Shown in pieces: positions 6,565 through 15,282 of a DNA stretch of 64,000 bases (its first letter is position 1; each line of letters opens with the position of its first letter). This stretch comes from Symploca sp. SIO3C6 (GTDB taxonomy: Bacteria > Cyanobacteriota > Cyanobacteriia > Cyanobacteriales > Coleofasciculaceae). Position numbers and translations under genes: made by a program. The stretch spans positions 1-64,000 of the forward strand of contig JAAHHJ010000032.1 in assembly GCA_010692425.1 (NCBI GenBank), read 5' to 3'. Under the pieces are notes generated by a model. It was not told the DNA's origin and did not search any database. It saw nothing but the letters and a program-made list of their open reading frames with translations.

Positions 6565-9042
6565 TTAGGTGGTCGAGATAATGATAGTATTTTCTGTGAT
6601 TAACTCTTGAGGAATGCATTGAATAAATTTACTGGGAATTGCAGGATATCCCCAAGGATTTTTTTGATTAGCAGATATCAATAGATTTCTTTTTGCCCTT
6701 GTCATTGCCACATAGAATAGGCGTTTTTCTTCTTCTAGTCTTCCCTCGTCTAAACTACGATAATAAGGAATTTCTCTCTCAGAAACACCGGCGATAAAGA
6801 CTGTATCAAATTCTAGCCCCTTTGCTTGGTGAATCGTGACAATCAAGACTTGATTTTTGTCTTGGGAGATTTGATCTAAATTCTTGGCTAAAGCAGTAAA
6901 CTCAAGAATACTTCGCACAGAAGTATCTGGATGGAATGCTAAATCATCACGCTCTTGAAAAATTCCCAATAGTCGTTGCAGGTTTTGTCGACGTTTACGA
7001 TCACTTCTATAGAAGTCTATCAATCCTGACTCTATCATTATTCTGTTGAGTATTTCTGGAGGTCGTAGTTCTTGACTTGCATCCCTCCAATTCTCTATCT
7101 GCTGTGCCAATTCTTCAAACTGATCACCGTATCGGTAAACTAGCGCTTGACGGTAAGCTTCCCCTGGCGCAATTAGAGGTATTAAATACTCTAGTAGTTT
7201 AATTGTTGTCAACGTGTCATCAGTAGCTTGGTGATTAGGTTTAGGCAGATGCAACTGAGCAGCTAGGTTTTCCAGACTGTAACTATCTGCTTTAATAAAA
7301 CGGTTAGCTAAATTCCAGGTATCTGCCCATAGAAACTCAGGAACATCTAGACCAACTTTGCGGGCATGGGCTGTTACCATTTTGATATCGAATCTAACAT
7401 TATGCCCTACTAGTAACGCACCCTCGGCAAAGTCGAAAAATTCACAAAATACTGCTCTGGCATCTCTACCAGATTGGGCGAGGAACTTGTCACTATGCCC
7501 ATGTATACTTTCTGTATCTCCTACGCTAACTTGATTGGCGATATAGAAATGGAATTCGACCGTTGGTTTACCCTCAATTAGTCGCGTTGCAGCTATTTCT
7601 ATGACTTCATCCTGACTAACTGAAAAGCCAGTTGTTTCTACATCAAAGACAACTATTGTTCCAGATGTATAAGCTTTGAGTAATTCACTAAAAGGATCGC
7701 CATCTATAAAGGTTTTGCTTAATGCCATGTCTGTTAGTTTGAACCCACAGTTCTTACCTTCCTCACTGATACTCTTGATAGTTGCATTACCAATTCCACG
7801 ACGAGGGCGCATTAAGATTCGGTACATTGAAGCAGTATCAAAGGGATTCAAAATAAATCGTAAGTAAGCCAGTGCATCCTTAACTTCCTGACGCATAAAG
7901 AACTGGTATTGCTCACGGGTAACACAGGGTACATCAAGCTGCTCTAATACTTCACTAATTAACTCAACTCGTTTATTAAGGCGGGCTAAGACAGCTACGC
8001 GATTATAGGCAAAATTTTTGTTGCTACCTGCAAGCTTTTTAATTTGCTCTGCAATCCATTTACCCTCCTGCTGATTATCTTCAGCAACATGAACCTGAAT
8101 TAATTCGCCAGTTTCACACTCAGGTGCAGGAGTAATTTTTGTTTGGCGGTGCTGGAAAGAATCGGCAAAAGCAGAAACTGCTTTCAGCAAAGTATTAGTA
8201 GCCCTATAGTTCAAATTTAGAGAGTATTGTGTAGGTTTAAAATCACTTGTAAACTGATTGATTACTTGTTCTGGTTCAGAGCCTCGCCACTCATAGATAG
8301 TTTGGTCTAAATCGCCAATCATGGCAATATTTCTACTACCAGATGCTAAATAGCTTACAATCTCATATTCTGATAAATGAGTATCTTGTACTTCATCTAC
8401 CTGCAAAAACTCAAAGCGATTTATCCAGCGTTGTTTTATTTCTGGATAATTATAGAACATTGCCCGAACATAAAAGATTAAATCGGCAAAATCTATGGCA
8501 TGGCGTTCCTTTAGAATTGCCTGATAGCGTACCGCCCCTATGGCTTTATTTTTTTCTAAAGATGCAAACAATCTCTCTAGGGGATAGTTTAGGGATAGTT
8601 GTTCAGCACTGGCTTGAGTCTTGCATGTAGCTAGGTCAGATAAAATCCGTGGAGCGTCTTTATCTTTAGATAAATCAAAAACTTCTTTAACTAGTTCTTG
8701 ACAATCTTCATTATCGTAAATTACAAAATCTACGGGCAGACCAATTTGACGTGCCTCAATCCGAAGCATCGATGCACAAAGACCATGAAACGTCTTGATA
8801 GTGATGTAGCGAAATTCATCTGGACAAGCCTGTACTAGACGCTTGTTCATCTCTTGTGCCGCGCGATTGGTGAAGGTAATACACAAGATTTTATGGGCAG
8901 ATATGCCGTTTTTAATAGCACATACTACCCGCTCTGAAAGAACACTAGTTTTGCCCGTGCCAACAGGGGCAATAACTAAAATTGCACCAGAAATGTGGTT
9001 TATTATCTGCTGCTGTTCCGAATTGAATTGAAATTGAAACAT
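6565..9042 (-). CDS. UvrD-like helicase with inserted DnaQ-like exonuclease
   Basis: 825 aa. Helicase parts: Walker A APVGTGKTSVL (about 25-35), VDEVQDTH (about 215-222), MIGDLDQTIYEWRG, NLNYRATN, and after the insertion VTIHQAKGLEFDTVFIAG and RLFYVAMTRAKRNL. Residues about 460-622 are a complete DEDDh exonuclease: VVFDVETTG (D467, E469), LLVGHNVRFD (D552) and HQATDDT (H604, D609). The exonuclease follows RPRRGIGNATI, so it sits inside the helicase fold, not at an end. The protein should unwind DNA and digest 3' ends, in repair or defence. It stands alone between repeats and has no obvious operon partner. Confidence 0.88.
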   Translation of the reverse strand: MFQFQFNSEQQQIINHISGAILVIAPVGTGKTSVLSERVVCAIKNGISAHKILCITFTNRAAQEMNKRLVQACPDEFRYITIKTFHGLCASMLRIEARQIGLPVDFVIYDNEDCQELVKEVFDLSKDKDAPRILSDLATCKTQASAEQLSLNYPLERLFASLEKNKAIGAVRYQAILKERHAIDFADLIFYVRAMFYNYPEIKQRWINRFEFLQVDEVQDTHLSEYEIVSYLASGSRNIAMIGDLDQTIYEWRGSEPEQVINQFTSDFKPTQYSLNLNYRATNTLLKAVSAFADSFQHRQTKITPAPECETGELIQVHVAEDNQQEGKWIAEQIKKLAGSNKNFAYNRVAVLARLNKRVELISEVLEQLDVPCVTREQYQFFMRQEVKDALAYLRFILNPFDTASMYRILMRPRRGIGNATIKSISEEGKNCGFKLTDMALSKTFIDGDPFSELLKAYTSGTIVVFDVETTGFSVSQDEVIEIAATRLIEGKPTVEFHFYIANQVSVGDTESIHGHSDKFLAQSGRDARAVFCEFFDFAEGALLVGHNVRFDIKMVTAHARKVGLDVPEFLWADTWNLANRFIKADSYSLENLAAQLHLPKPNHQATDDTLTTIKLLEYLIPLIAPGEAYRQALVYRYGDQFEELAQQIENWRDASQELRPPEILNRIMIESGLIDFYRSDRKRRQNLQRLLGIFQERDDLAFHPDTSVRSILEFTALAKNLDQISQDKNQVLIVTIHQAKGLEFDTVFIAGVSEREIPYYRSLDEGRLEEEKRLFYVAMTRAKRNLLISANQKNPWGYPAIPSKFIQCIPQELITENTIIISTT

Positions 9043-9417
9043 TCTTTTAAATATCGATTTTTTGCACTGTTTAAAATTAAATGATCATCTGAAAAAAGAC
9101 ACATCGTTATATAATTATTAATTTTAAATTAAATACTCTAATCATAAGATTTGTAGAAATAGTCATCTATTGTAAATAACTAATGCCTCTCGATTCAAAT
9201 CTATGTTAATTAAGTATCTAAAATTACATATAATTTCTACTTTTGCCTATAACTACAGTGAATAGCATCAGTAAATTTACCTAAATATCGGTAGATGATT
9301 AGGACTTGTTGTGATTACACTTAGACACAAATATATTTAGTACAATTGTTCTAGTTGAATATATTTTTAGGAATGCCGCAAAATTAATTACTTATTCAAT
9401 ACTTGATAAAACTTATA
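9043..9417. other. AT-rich intergenic region, no gene seen
   Basis: About 375 bp of AT-rich sequence upstream of the helicase gene. I see no ORF, hairpin or repeat of note. The helicase promoter must lie here but cannot be placed. Confidence 0.5.
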
Positions 9418-9639
9418 ATGCATGTCGATTTCTATGGTAAGACAGAGCGTAATTTGAGGAAAGTGACACAGAAGTATGGAGTGAAATTTGAACATCCCTC
9501 TTTTGAACAGAAGCGTAGACTAGTGCAGCAACTGTGTGACATTGCTGCAACTAAAGGTATTACTTTGTACTCCTGCTGTGATGACACTTTGATTAGCGAC
9601 GGAGTTAAATTACTACAAATCATGGATCATGAACTATGA
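9418..9639 (+). pseudogene. Fragment of a DUF1848-like gene
   Basis: The frame from the ATG at 9418 reads MHVDFYGKTERNLRKVTQKY, then a helical stretch, and ITLYSCCDDTLISDGVK. This resembles an internal piece of DUF1848 proteins, which have KTERN and YSCC-D motifs and are about 280 aa. The rest is missing on both sides, and the 3' end runs into decamer repeats (CATGAACTATGAAC) that supply the stop. It is most likely a dead remnant. The family call is by memory of the motif. Confidence 0.55.
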
Positions 9640-9649
9640 ACACTATAAA

Positions 9650-10219
9650 CTATGAATCACCCTCAGGCAATCTCGCCTCTCCAAAAACCTGCTGTGGAGT
9701 CATTTCCAATCCCTCAAACAGTGAATCGGTCATCAGCTCCCCTTGTATATAAGTTTGCGGTGGTGCATCTGGATAGAAAACCGTAATACTTCTCGCCTGC
9801 GCATCAATAACCCAAACCCGCAATACTCCTGCTTCCAAATAATCTGTTGCCTTCTGTACTAATTGCCCAAATGTCTGTCCTGGTGAGATAATTTCGATCG
9901 CTAATTCTGGTGGTATTGGACAAGCTTCATCCTTCATTACCTCTACAGGGAGACGCTGATAGGAAATGTAGGTTAAATCTGGTGTGGGCACCCAGTCTTC
10001 ACCTCTTCGCTTTAAGGCTATTGCCCATTCCGGATAAACTTCTCCTTGCCCCCGACACCACTGGTAAATAATAAATAAGAGAGTTCTTTGTAAAGCCGAG
10101 TGAAAGCGTTTAGGCGACATTTTCGGTACTGCTTCACCCTCTAGCAACTCATAAGTCACATCTGACTCTGGCAATGCCAAAAAATCTGCTAACGTTAGTT
10201 GATTTTGAGTCTGTGTCAT
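9650..10219 (-). CDS. Uma2 family (DUF820) endonuclease-fold protein
   Basis: 189 aa. It shows the Uma2 pattern: LTLADFLALPESDVTYELLE with the early Glu, then PTPDLTYIS, ELAIEIISPGQTFGQLVQKATDYLEAGVLRVWVID and the closing ITVF. The D...EI/S...Kxx(D/E)Y residues form a PD-(D/E)XK-like nuclease site. Such genes occur in dozens of copies in cyanobacteria and their role is unknown. It lies 17 bp after the next gene on the same strand, so the two may be co-transcribed. Decamer repeats follow its stop. Confidence 0.88.
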   Translation of the reverse strand: MTQTQNQLTLADFLALPESDVTYELLEGEAVPKMSPKRFHSALQRTLLFIIYQWCRGQGEVYPEWAIALKRRGEDWVPTPDLTYISYQRLPVEVMKDEACPIPPELAIEIISPGQTFGQLVQKATDYLEAGVLRVWVIDAQARSITVFYPDAPPQTYIQGELMTDSLFEGLEMTPQQVFGEARLPEGDS

Positions 10220-10236
10220 ATCTAAAAAAACTCAAA

Positions 10237-10869
10237 TCATTTTACCGAAATCAGTGAACCAAGAAGTTTTAATATACTCAATACAGGATACAACTCATTT
10301 TCACGAGTCTGGATATCGAAGGCTTTAGAATAAGCATACTCAGGGTAGGTTTGACAAGAAAACTTAACAAAAACAAACTCTCGACCATTGGTAATTAATC
10401 CAAAAGTATCTTTAACAGAGTGAGGATTATTCAACATATAAAATAGAAGCTGGGGAAGGGCAGACATGACATCGATTTGAGTCCGTTTGCATTCAATTAC
10501 CAATACCCAAAGATCCTGTCTGAGACTTAGAAGATCAATATATCCTTTGATGAGTTCACCCTCATCTTCGAGAAAAAACTCTACTTCGGCCTCGGTTTTG
10601 ATATCAAAATCCTGACTATAAAAATTCCCTAAATCCAGTAAAGGAGAAAGCACAACCATTTTTACAAGGTCTTCCAGCAGAGGGCGGCGTCTGCTCAAGT
10701 TAAGATAATTTGTTTTAATCCGGTCTAAAGATTGCTTTTCTAAGTCGCTGATGACTGGTAAATCTTCTCTCCACTCAGTAAAAAACTGCTCATTATCAAC
10801 CAAAGTAAGATTAAATTTATTTTCTAAGTCATATAGGCTTAGGTTCTTAGTCGGAATAGTTTTAACCAT
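10237..10869 (-). CDS. Restriction-endonuclease-like protein (HSDR_N type fold)
   Basis: 210 aa. After a helical N-terminus it shows YSQDFDIKTEAEVEF, GYIDLLSLRQDLWVLVIECK and then RTQIDVMSALPQLLFYML, which fits a PD-(D/E)XK core: Asp in GYIDLL, then Glu and Lys in VIECK. The C-terminal part (FGLITNGREFVFVKF) matches the type I R-subunit N-terminal domain family, common as small solo genes in cyanobacteria. There are no helicase motifs, so it is not a full HsdR. It lies just upstream of the Uma2 gene on the same strand. Its physiological role is unknown. Confidence 0.75.
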   Translation of the reverse strand: MVKTIPTKNLSLYDLENKFNLTLVDNEQFFTEWREDLPVISDLEKQSLDRIKTNYLNLSRRRPLLEDLVKMVVLSPLLDLGNFYSQDFDIKTEAEVEFFLEDEGELIKGYIDLLSLRQDLWVLVIECKRTQIDVMSALPQLLFYMLNNPHSVKDTFGLITNGREFVFVKFSCQTYPEYAYSKAFDIQTRENELYPVLSILKLLGSLISVK

Positions 10870-10898
10870 GATTATTCACTGCCCATTACTAACTCCTC

Positions 10899-11564
10899 TC
10901 ACTCTGATTCTAACCATCGCCTAGATAACTCCTCTCGCACATCAAAAAAGTCATTCCAATTTAAATAGGACTTGTCCTGTTCATCTAAGTACTTGCTAAG
11001 ACGATCACGAGCAAATACTATGGGTGCAACTAGTGCCATATTCAAATCAGTTACTGAATCCCCAATTGCTATCTGTTCTTCAGCAGGGTGTAGCGCCATT
11101 ACCTGCACTTTTGCTACTAATTCCGTATCACCTTCAAATTCACTTTTTACCCTTAGAAACTCATCTGTTGTCTCCACATCCACTGCGTAAATTGCTGCCA
11201 CTCGCCCTAATAAAGAATCTCCCTCCTTACCCGCCTGACTCAATACCGTTTCTACCATGACTCGCAAACCGCCAGAAACAACGATAAAAGGCACACCTTG
11301 ACTATCTAGAAAATCTATTAACTGTTCCAAACCAGGGCGAGTTGGTTGGGATTGACTATAGGCAAGAATCTCCGGATAAAGTGCTGAGGGAATCGACTCT
11401 AGGATTTGCCGCACTCCTGCTCTTAATGTCAACTGTCTAGCGTACATTTTAGGCATTAGCTGTTGACATAAATCGGGAGCAAATTCCTTAAGCATGCCGA
11501 CAAAGGTTTCTTGAGCAGTAATAGTACCGTCAAAATCACAAAAAACAACTCGTTTGGGTTTCAT
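10899..11564 (-). CDS. mtnX: HK-MTPenyl-1-P phosphatase (methionine salvage)
   Basis: 221 aa from the ATG at 11564. I chose this over the GTG at 11576 because it overlaps the mtnW stop as ATGA and has GGGGAG just upstream. HAD motifs: VVFCDFDGTIT (nucleophile and acid Asp), FIVVSGG (motif II) and EEQIAIGDSVTDLNMA (motif IV). It should dephosphorylate 2-hydroxy-3-keto-5-methylthiopentenyl-1-phosphate, the product of the neighbouring enolase, to give the substrate of MtnD. The overlap with mtnW implies translational coupling. Together mtnW and mtnX replace the fused MtnC enzyme of other bacteria. Confidence 0.9.
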   Translation of the reverse strand: MKPKRVVFCDFDGTITAQETFVGMLKEFAPDLCQQLMPKMYARQLTLRAGVRQILESIPSALYPEILAYSQSQPTRPGLEQLIDFLDSQGVPFIVVSGGLRVMVETVLSQAGKEGDSLLGRVAAIYAVDVETTDEFLRVKSEFEGDTELVAKVQVMALHPAEEQIAIGDSVTDLNMALVAPIVFARDRLSKYLDEQDKSYLNWNDFFDVREELSRRWLESE

Positions 11565-12727
11565 TTTGCTCCCCACTTTTCTAAAGCATTACGCAGTGGG
11601 CCAACTGGCAATGTTTCCCTTTCCAAAGACTCACCTTGCTTAAGCCTTTCTAGGGCTTCAAAGAATGCCTTGACACCAGAGGCTGGACCATCTGGGTGAT
11701 CCATAATCCCAGTACCAGCGTTAAGAATAACATCTTGACCGTAATCTGCCAGCGCCTGTGGCACAACACCAGGATGAATACCAGCCGAGGGCACCGGGAA
11801 AACACCGCGCGATCGCAAATTATCTCGAATTTTCCCCTCTTCTGCTTGCTCAAATGGTAAACTACCATAGTGGGCAGGATAAAGCACAGCGTCGGCCCCA
11901 CCATGAGCCATCAAAGTTCCCAATACCACTGAGTAAGCCATGCCATGATTAGGGGCAGCACAGATAGCACCAGCAAAAGCAGGATGAGCAAAAATCGGCA
12001 CATTGATTTCTGGATCAGCTGCTAGCGCTTCCAGCACTGAGAAACCGTAGGTAAGAACATTCAGCAACAGTGCATTGGCACCTTCGCGCACTAAGTAACG
12101 GGCTTTTTCAATTAATTTATCAGCACTACCAGTAACATTAATAGCATAGAGTACAGTGCGACCAGTTTGCTGCTTAACTTGCTCAAGCACTCGACGGCAG
12201 GCTTCTAGGCGCTTGAGGGTTGGCGCTACCTCCAAGTCACCTAAAATTTCATCGTCCTTAATAATATCAAGTCCTGCACTAGCAACCTCTTGCAAAATGG
12301 TAGCGTGATCATCCGCAGAGAGTCCCAAAGCTGGCTTAAAAATTGCCATAATCAAGGGACGCTCAAATACTCCAAGTCTTTCCCGAATACCAGCAATTCC
12401 CAATTTGGGGCGAGAGCCATAGTTTTGAGGCAAACGCACTGCCATTACTTTTGCTGCCCCTGCCATGGAATATTTCCCAAAAATCATGGTTAGCAGACTG
12501 GAGATATCTTTTTCTGTGTTAGCTTCTGGAAAGCTAATAGTAACAAGACTAGAGCCATTGGGTTCATTCAAGCCTTTAACAACCTTGCCTAAATGAGATT
12601 TTAATACTTCCTCACGATGGGCAAAACGAGCCCCCCAACTACCAACTGTTTGCCCCACGGCAATTATTTTGGCTTGTTTTTCGGCATCAACACCAGGTGG
12701 AAAATGATAGTCAACTTCAATTATCAT
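11561..12727 (-). CDS. mtnW: RuBisCO-like protein, DK-MTP-1-P enolase
   Basis: 388 aa, a form IV RuBisCO homologue. It shows MAIFKPALGLS (131-137 region) and GLDIIKDDEILGD, with the lysine that is carbamylated in this family (K157), followed by DDE (158-160). HPAFAGA and GTGIMDHPDGPASG form the phosphate site. The shorter length and altered loop residues compared with real RuBisCO, plus the adjacent phosphatase, identify it as the enolase of methionine salvage, not a carbon-fixing enzyme. It is transcribed with mtnX. I see no SAM riboswitch in the 138 bp upstream, which it shares with a divergent gene. Confidence 0.92.
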   Translation of the reverse strand: MIIEVDYHFPPGVDAEKQAKIIAVGQTVGSWGARFAHREEVLKSHLGKVVKGLNEPNGSSLVTISFPEANTEKDISSLLTMIFGKYSMAGAAKVMAVRLPQNYGSRPKLGIAGIRERLGVFERPLIMAIFKPALGLSADDHATILQEVASAGLDIIKDDEILGDLEVAPTLKRLEACRRVLEQVKQQTGRTVLYAINVTGSADKLIEKARYLVREGANALLLNVLTYGFSVLEALAADPEINVPIFAHPAFAGAICAAPNHGMAYSVVLGTLMAHGGADAVLYPAHYGSLPFEQAEEGKIRDNLRSRGVFPVPSAGIHPGVVPQALADYGQDVILNAGTGIMDHPDGPASGVKAFFEALERLKQGESLERETLPVGPLRNALEKWGAK

Positions 12728-12865
12728 GTTCAGAAGAAATAATAGCTGCTCTTAAAAAGACGTAATCAGAAGATTGATCATTGTTTACACAACTCCCTAA
12801 TCTTGCCTATTGAAACACAAAATAAATTGGTTAGAGTAGTGGAGTAGTTAAAATTTTAAGGATTG

Positions 12866-13624
12866 ATGCTAGCTGAGAGTTCGCTAAGTGGAAAACGTCT
12901 TGCTGTCTTGATTGATGCTGATAATGCTAACGCCAAACTCATCGAACCACTGTTAAAAGAAATTTCCAAATTTGGCACAGCAACTGTGAAGAGAATTTAC
13001 GGAGATTGGACAAGTCCCCAACTCAATAGTTGGAAAAATAAGTTGAATGAGTTTGCCATCCTACCCATGCAGCAATTTGGATATACAACGGGCAAGAATT
13101 CAACTGACAGTGCTTTAATTATTGATGCCATGGACTTGCTCTACACTGAAAAGTTCGATGGATTCTGTATTGTCTCTAGTGATAGTGACTTTACTAGGTT
13201 AGCTTCGAGAATCAGAGAATCAGGGCTATCTGTCTATGGATTTGGAGAACAAAAAACTCCAGGATCTTTTGTTGCTGCCTGTGACAAATTCATTTACACC
13301 GAAATTTTAGAACCATTAGAGAAAGAGAAAGAAAACAACTCATTATCAACAGCCAATTTTGAAAACAGTAAAACTTTCAAATCTAACCGTAAACTGGTTA
13401 AACTTCTCAAAGATGCCTATGAAGCCAAGGCAGGAGAGGATGGCTGGGCTAACTTAGGACTATTGGGAAATCAGCTAAATCAGCTCTCTTCATCTTTTGA
13501 TCCGAGAAACTTTGGCTATAAAAAATTGGGAGAGTTGTTTCGCAATATTGATTTGTTCGAGGTAAAAGAAATTCCCCACAAGAAAAACCCCTTAGCCAAA
13601 GAGCTACTAGTCAAATTGAAATGA
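12866..13624 (+). CDS. NYN-domain and LOTUS (OST-HTH) RNA-binding protein
   Basis: 252 aa from the ATG at 12866, which has AAGGA before it. Residues about 10-145 are a NYN/PIN-like RNase domain: LAVLIDADNANAKLIEPLL (catalytic Asp residues), RIYGDW, NSTDSALIIDAMDLLY and FCIVSSDSDFTRLASRIRE. After a polar linker, residues about 175-250 form an OST-HTH/LOTUS domain (LVKLLKDAYEAKAGEDGWAN and FGYKKLGELFRNI). It probably acts as a cytoplasmic RNA endonuclease. It lies inside the methionine-salvage group on the opposite strand, which seems to be coincidence. Confidence 0.88.
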   Translation: MLAESSLSGKRLAVLIDADNANAKLIEPLLKEISKFGTATVKRIYGDWTSPQLNSWKNKLNEFAILPMQQFGYTTGKNSTDSALIIDAMDLLYTEKFDGFCIVSSDSDFTRLASRIRESGLSVYGFGEQKTPGSFVAACDKFIYTEILEPLEKEKENNSLSTANFENSKTFKSNRKLVKLLKDAYEAKAGEDGWANLGLLGNQLNQLSSSFDPRNFGYKKLGELFRNIDLFEVKEIPHKKNPLAKELLVKLK

Positions 13625-13642
13625 TCTTTTACCTCGCCAAGT

Positions 13643-14197
13643 TTAGACAGCAGCCGTTTGGGGAAAGCGTATGGCTGTACCTGTGTACTCCGGCACCCAA
13701 CCTTCGGTTGTGGTAAAATACCGCACTGCCTTTACCCGTTGTGACGGCGTCAGATAAAACCAATGTTCGGTATTAGCTGGCACATTGATATATTCTTCTG
13801 CTTGCACAGTTAATTCTACCTGAGAGCCATCAGGGCGCACAAATCCAAAAATACCCTCACCTGCAATAATGTAGCGCACTTCATCATCGGCGTGGGTGTG
13901 GCAACGGTTGAACTTAGATAGCAACGTATCGAGATTCGGCACCTCTGGGTGCAACACAATTAAGTCGCGAGACTGATAACCTGCGGTTTGCTTAAGTTGT
14001 TCAAAATAGCTGTCAAGGGATTGGAGTACCTGCTCCTTTTCCTCATCACTGAGAGCATCTTTAGCTAGTAAGCTGTGAATTTCTGGACTATCCCCTATTG
14101 GCCAGCGATTGATTTCGACATTGAGGGGAGAAAGTTCCTGTGCAATATCACCCAGTTGGGTATAAATCTTACCATCTTCGCGTCTTAAAATTGCCAC
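13643..14197 (-). CDS. mtnD: Acireductone dioxygenase
   Basis: 184 aa from a GTG with GGAGG just upstream. It is a cupin with the metal ligands HTHADDE (H100, H102, E106) and EHWF (H145), and EVRYIIAGEG, as in ARD enzymes. It should oxidise the acireductone made by MtnX to the keto acid that is transaminated to methionine; the bound metal (Fe or Ni) decides the product. It is separated from mtnWX by the convergent NYN gene, so the salvage enzymes here are not one operon. mtnA and mtnB are not in this window. Confidence 0.92.
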   Translation of the reverse strand: MAILRREDGKIYTQLGDIAQELSPLNVEINRWPIGDSPEIHSLLAKDALSDEEKEQVLQSLDSYFEQLKQTAGYQSRDLIVLHPEVPNLDTLLSKFNRCHTHADDEVRYIIAGEGIFGFVRPDGSQVELTVQAEEYINVPANTEHWFYLTPSQRVKAVRYFTTTEGWVPEYTGTAIRFPQTAAV

Positions 14198-14361
14198 AAC
14201 ACACCTCCAGATTGCAATTGCTTAGGCAGCGTTTCTACAGTTTAGTTGCTTAGCATTCAGTCTTTAGGACTCTATCTGATGTTAGCAGTTAGCTTAAGCT
14301 TTTCCCTAAAAGCAATTACCCCGGCCCAAGGATGGCCACAGAGCTATCGCAGTGTCCCTCA

Positions 14362-14492
14362 TAAGTACCTGCGACATTGATAAAGTTTACTGGTTGAGGC
14401 AGGGTGTGGGGTGTAGGGTGTAGGGTAACTTTGACGGATTTCATAATTCTTTACATAGATCATAGATCCATTTATTTATGCCCGACTACTTA
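14362..14492 (+). mobile_element. Putative MITE, copy B
   Basis: 131 bp including the TA at each end (14362-14363 and 14491-14492). It starts TAAGTACCTGCGACATTGAT and ends CCGACTACTTA, which are imperfect inverted repeats. It contains the GGGTGTAGGGTGTAGGG heptamer block and the conserved TTTCATAATT segment. It lies in the 485-bp gap between mtnD and the next gene; the rest of that gap holds only decamer repeats near 14581. Confidence 0.7.
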
Positions 14493-14683
14493 ACACAGGC
14501 AAAAATAAATTCTCAGCTCAACCAATAATGTTCATGGTTTATCGTTCATTTTTCAATAGTGAGATCGTATCTAATCTCCAACCATGAACTATGAACCATA
14601 AACCATGATCAACTTAAAGTTTCAAGGCCATTGCCTAGTTAGTAGTAGGCACTTTAGTATCCTCAGCATTGCTTATCAGCTTG

Positions 14684-15082
14684 CTACTTCTTGATGTCGC
14701 GAGCCATTTTGCGAAACATGTCCATACTTGAATCAGTGCTAGCACTGCGGCGCTCAGATTCTTGCTGGGGAGCCTCAACTACTGGTTTCGTTTCAGAGTT
14801 GGGGATCGGAACACTCTGCTGATTTTTAGAAATAATTACCTTCTCCGTAGCAGAAGTTTGTTCTATAACTTCACTACCCTTGGGATTACTCCTAGTCTTG
14901 GGGAAACTTTTCTTGATCTTAGTAGGAGTGCGCATATACTCAATATCGCCCAGAGTTTTGGCTTGATCCGGATCAAGGAAGAAGGCTTCCTTGTTTTGCC
15001 CAGATTCCGGTTGTTTCGTATCCTCTGGTATCTCATCTATGTACTTTGTCTGCAAGCCAAACAAATTGCTCAGGAATCCCAT
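14684..15082 (-). CDS. Conserved cyanobacterial hypothetical protein, 132 aa
   Basis: The N-terminus (MGFLSNLFG) is a short amphipathic segment that may touch the membrane. A conserved-looking block follows (EAFFLDPDQAKTLGDIEYMR and TPTKIKKSFPKT). Then comes a long Ser/Gln/Glu-rich, probably disordered stretch and a basic helical end (MDMFRKMARDIKK). I recall similar short proteins in other cyanobacteria without a known function. The overall plan loosely resembles cell-division or membrane adaptor proteins, but no defining motif supports that. Confidence 0.6.
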   Translation of the reverse strand: MGFLSNLFGLQTKYIDEIPEDTKQPESGQNKEAFFLDPDQAKTLGDIEYMRTPTKIKKSFPKTRSNPKGSEVIEQTSATEKVIISKNQQSVPIPNSETKPVVEAPQQESERRSASTDSSMDMFRKMARDIKK

Positions 15083-15282
15083 GATTAACTTTTTTTGCCC
15101 TTAAGTGTACTTTTCTTAATTTACATTAAAAAAAGTCAAGTTTTGTGTAGAAGCTTAAAAAGTTAAGGTCTCCCTTGAGAAGGTAGATTCATTGAGATGC
15201 CAGGGATAGATGTGGGGAGTGTGGGAGGGGTGTAGGAGGTAAAGAGGTATGTAGGATACTTCACCTACCGTCCCACTCCTCT

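Noticed and set aside
11561-12727. True RuBisCO large subunit
   Set aside because: Length, active-site changes and the coupled MtnX phosphatase identify a form IV RuBisCO-like enolase.
12728-12865. SAM riboswitch before mtnW
   Set aside because: The region is short and shows none of the conserved helices.
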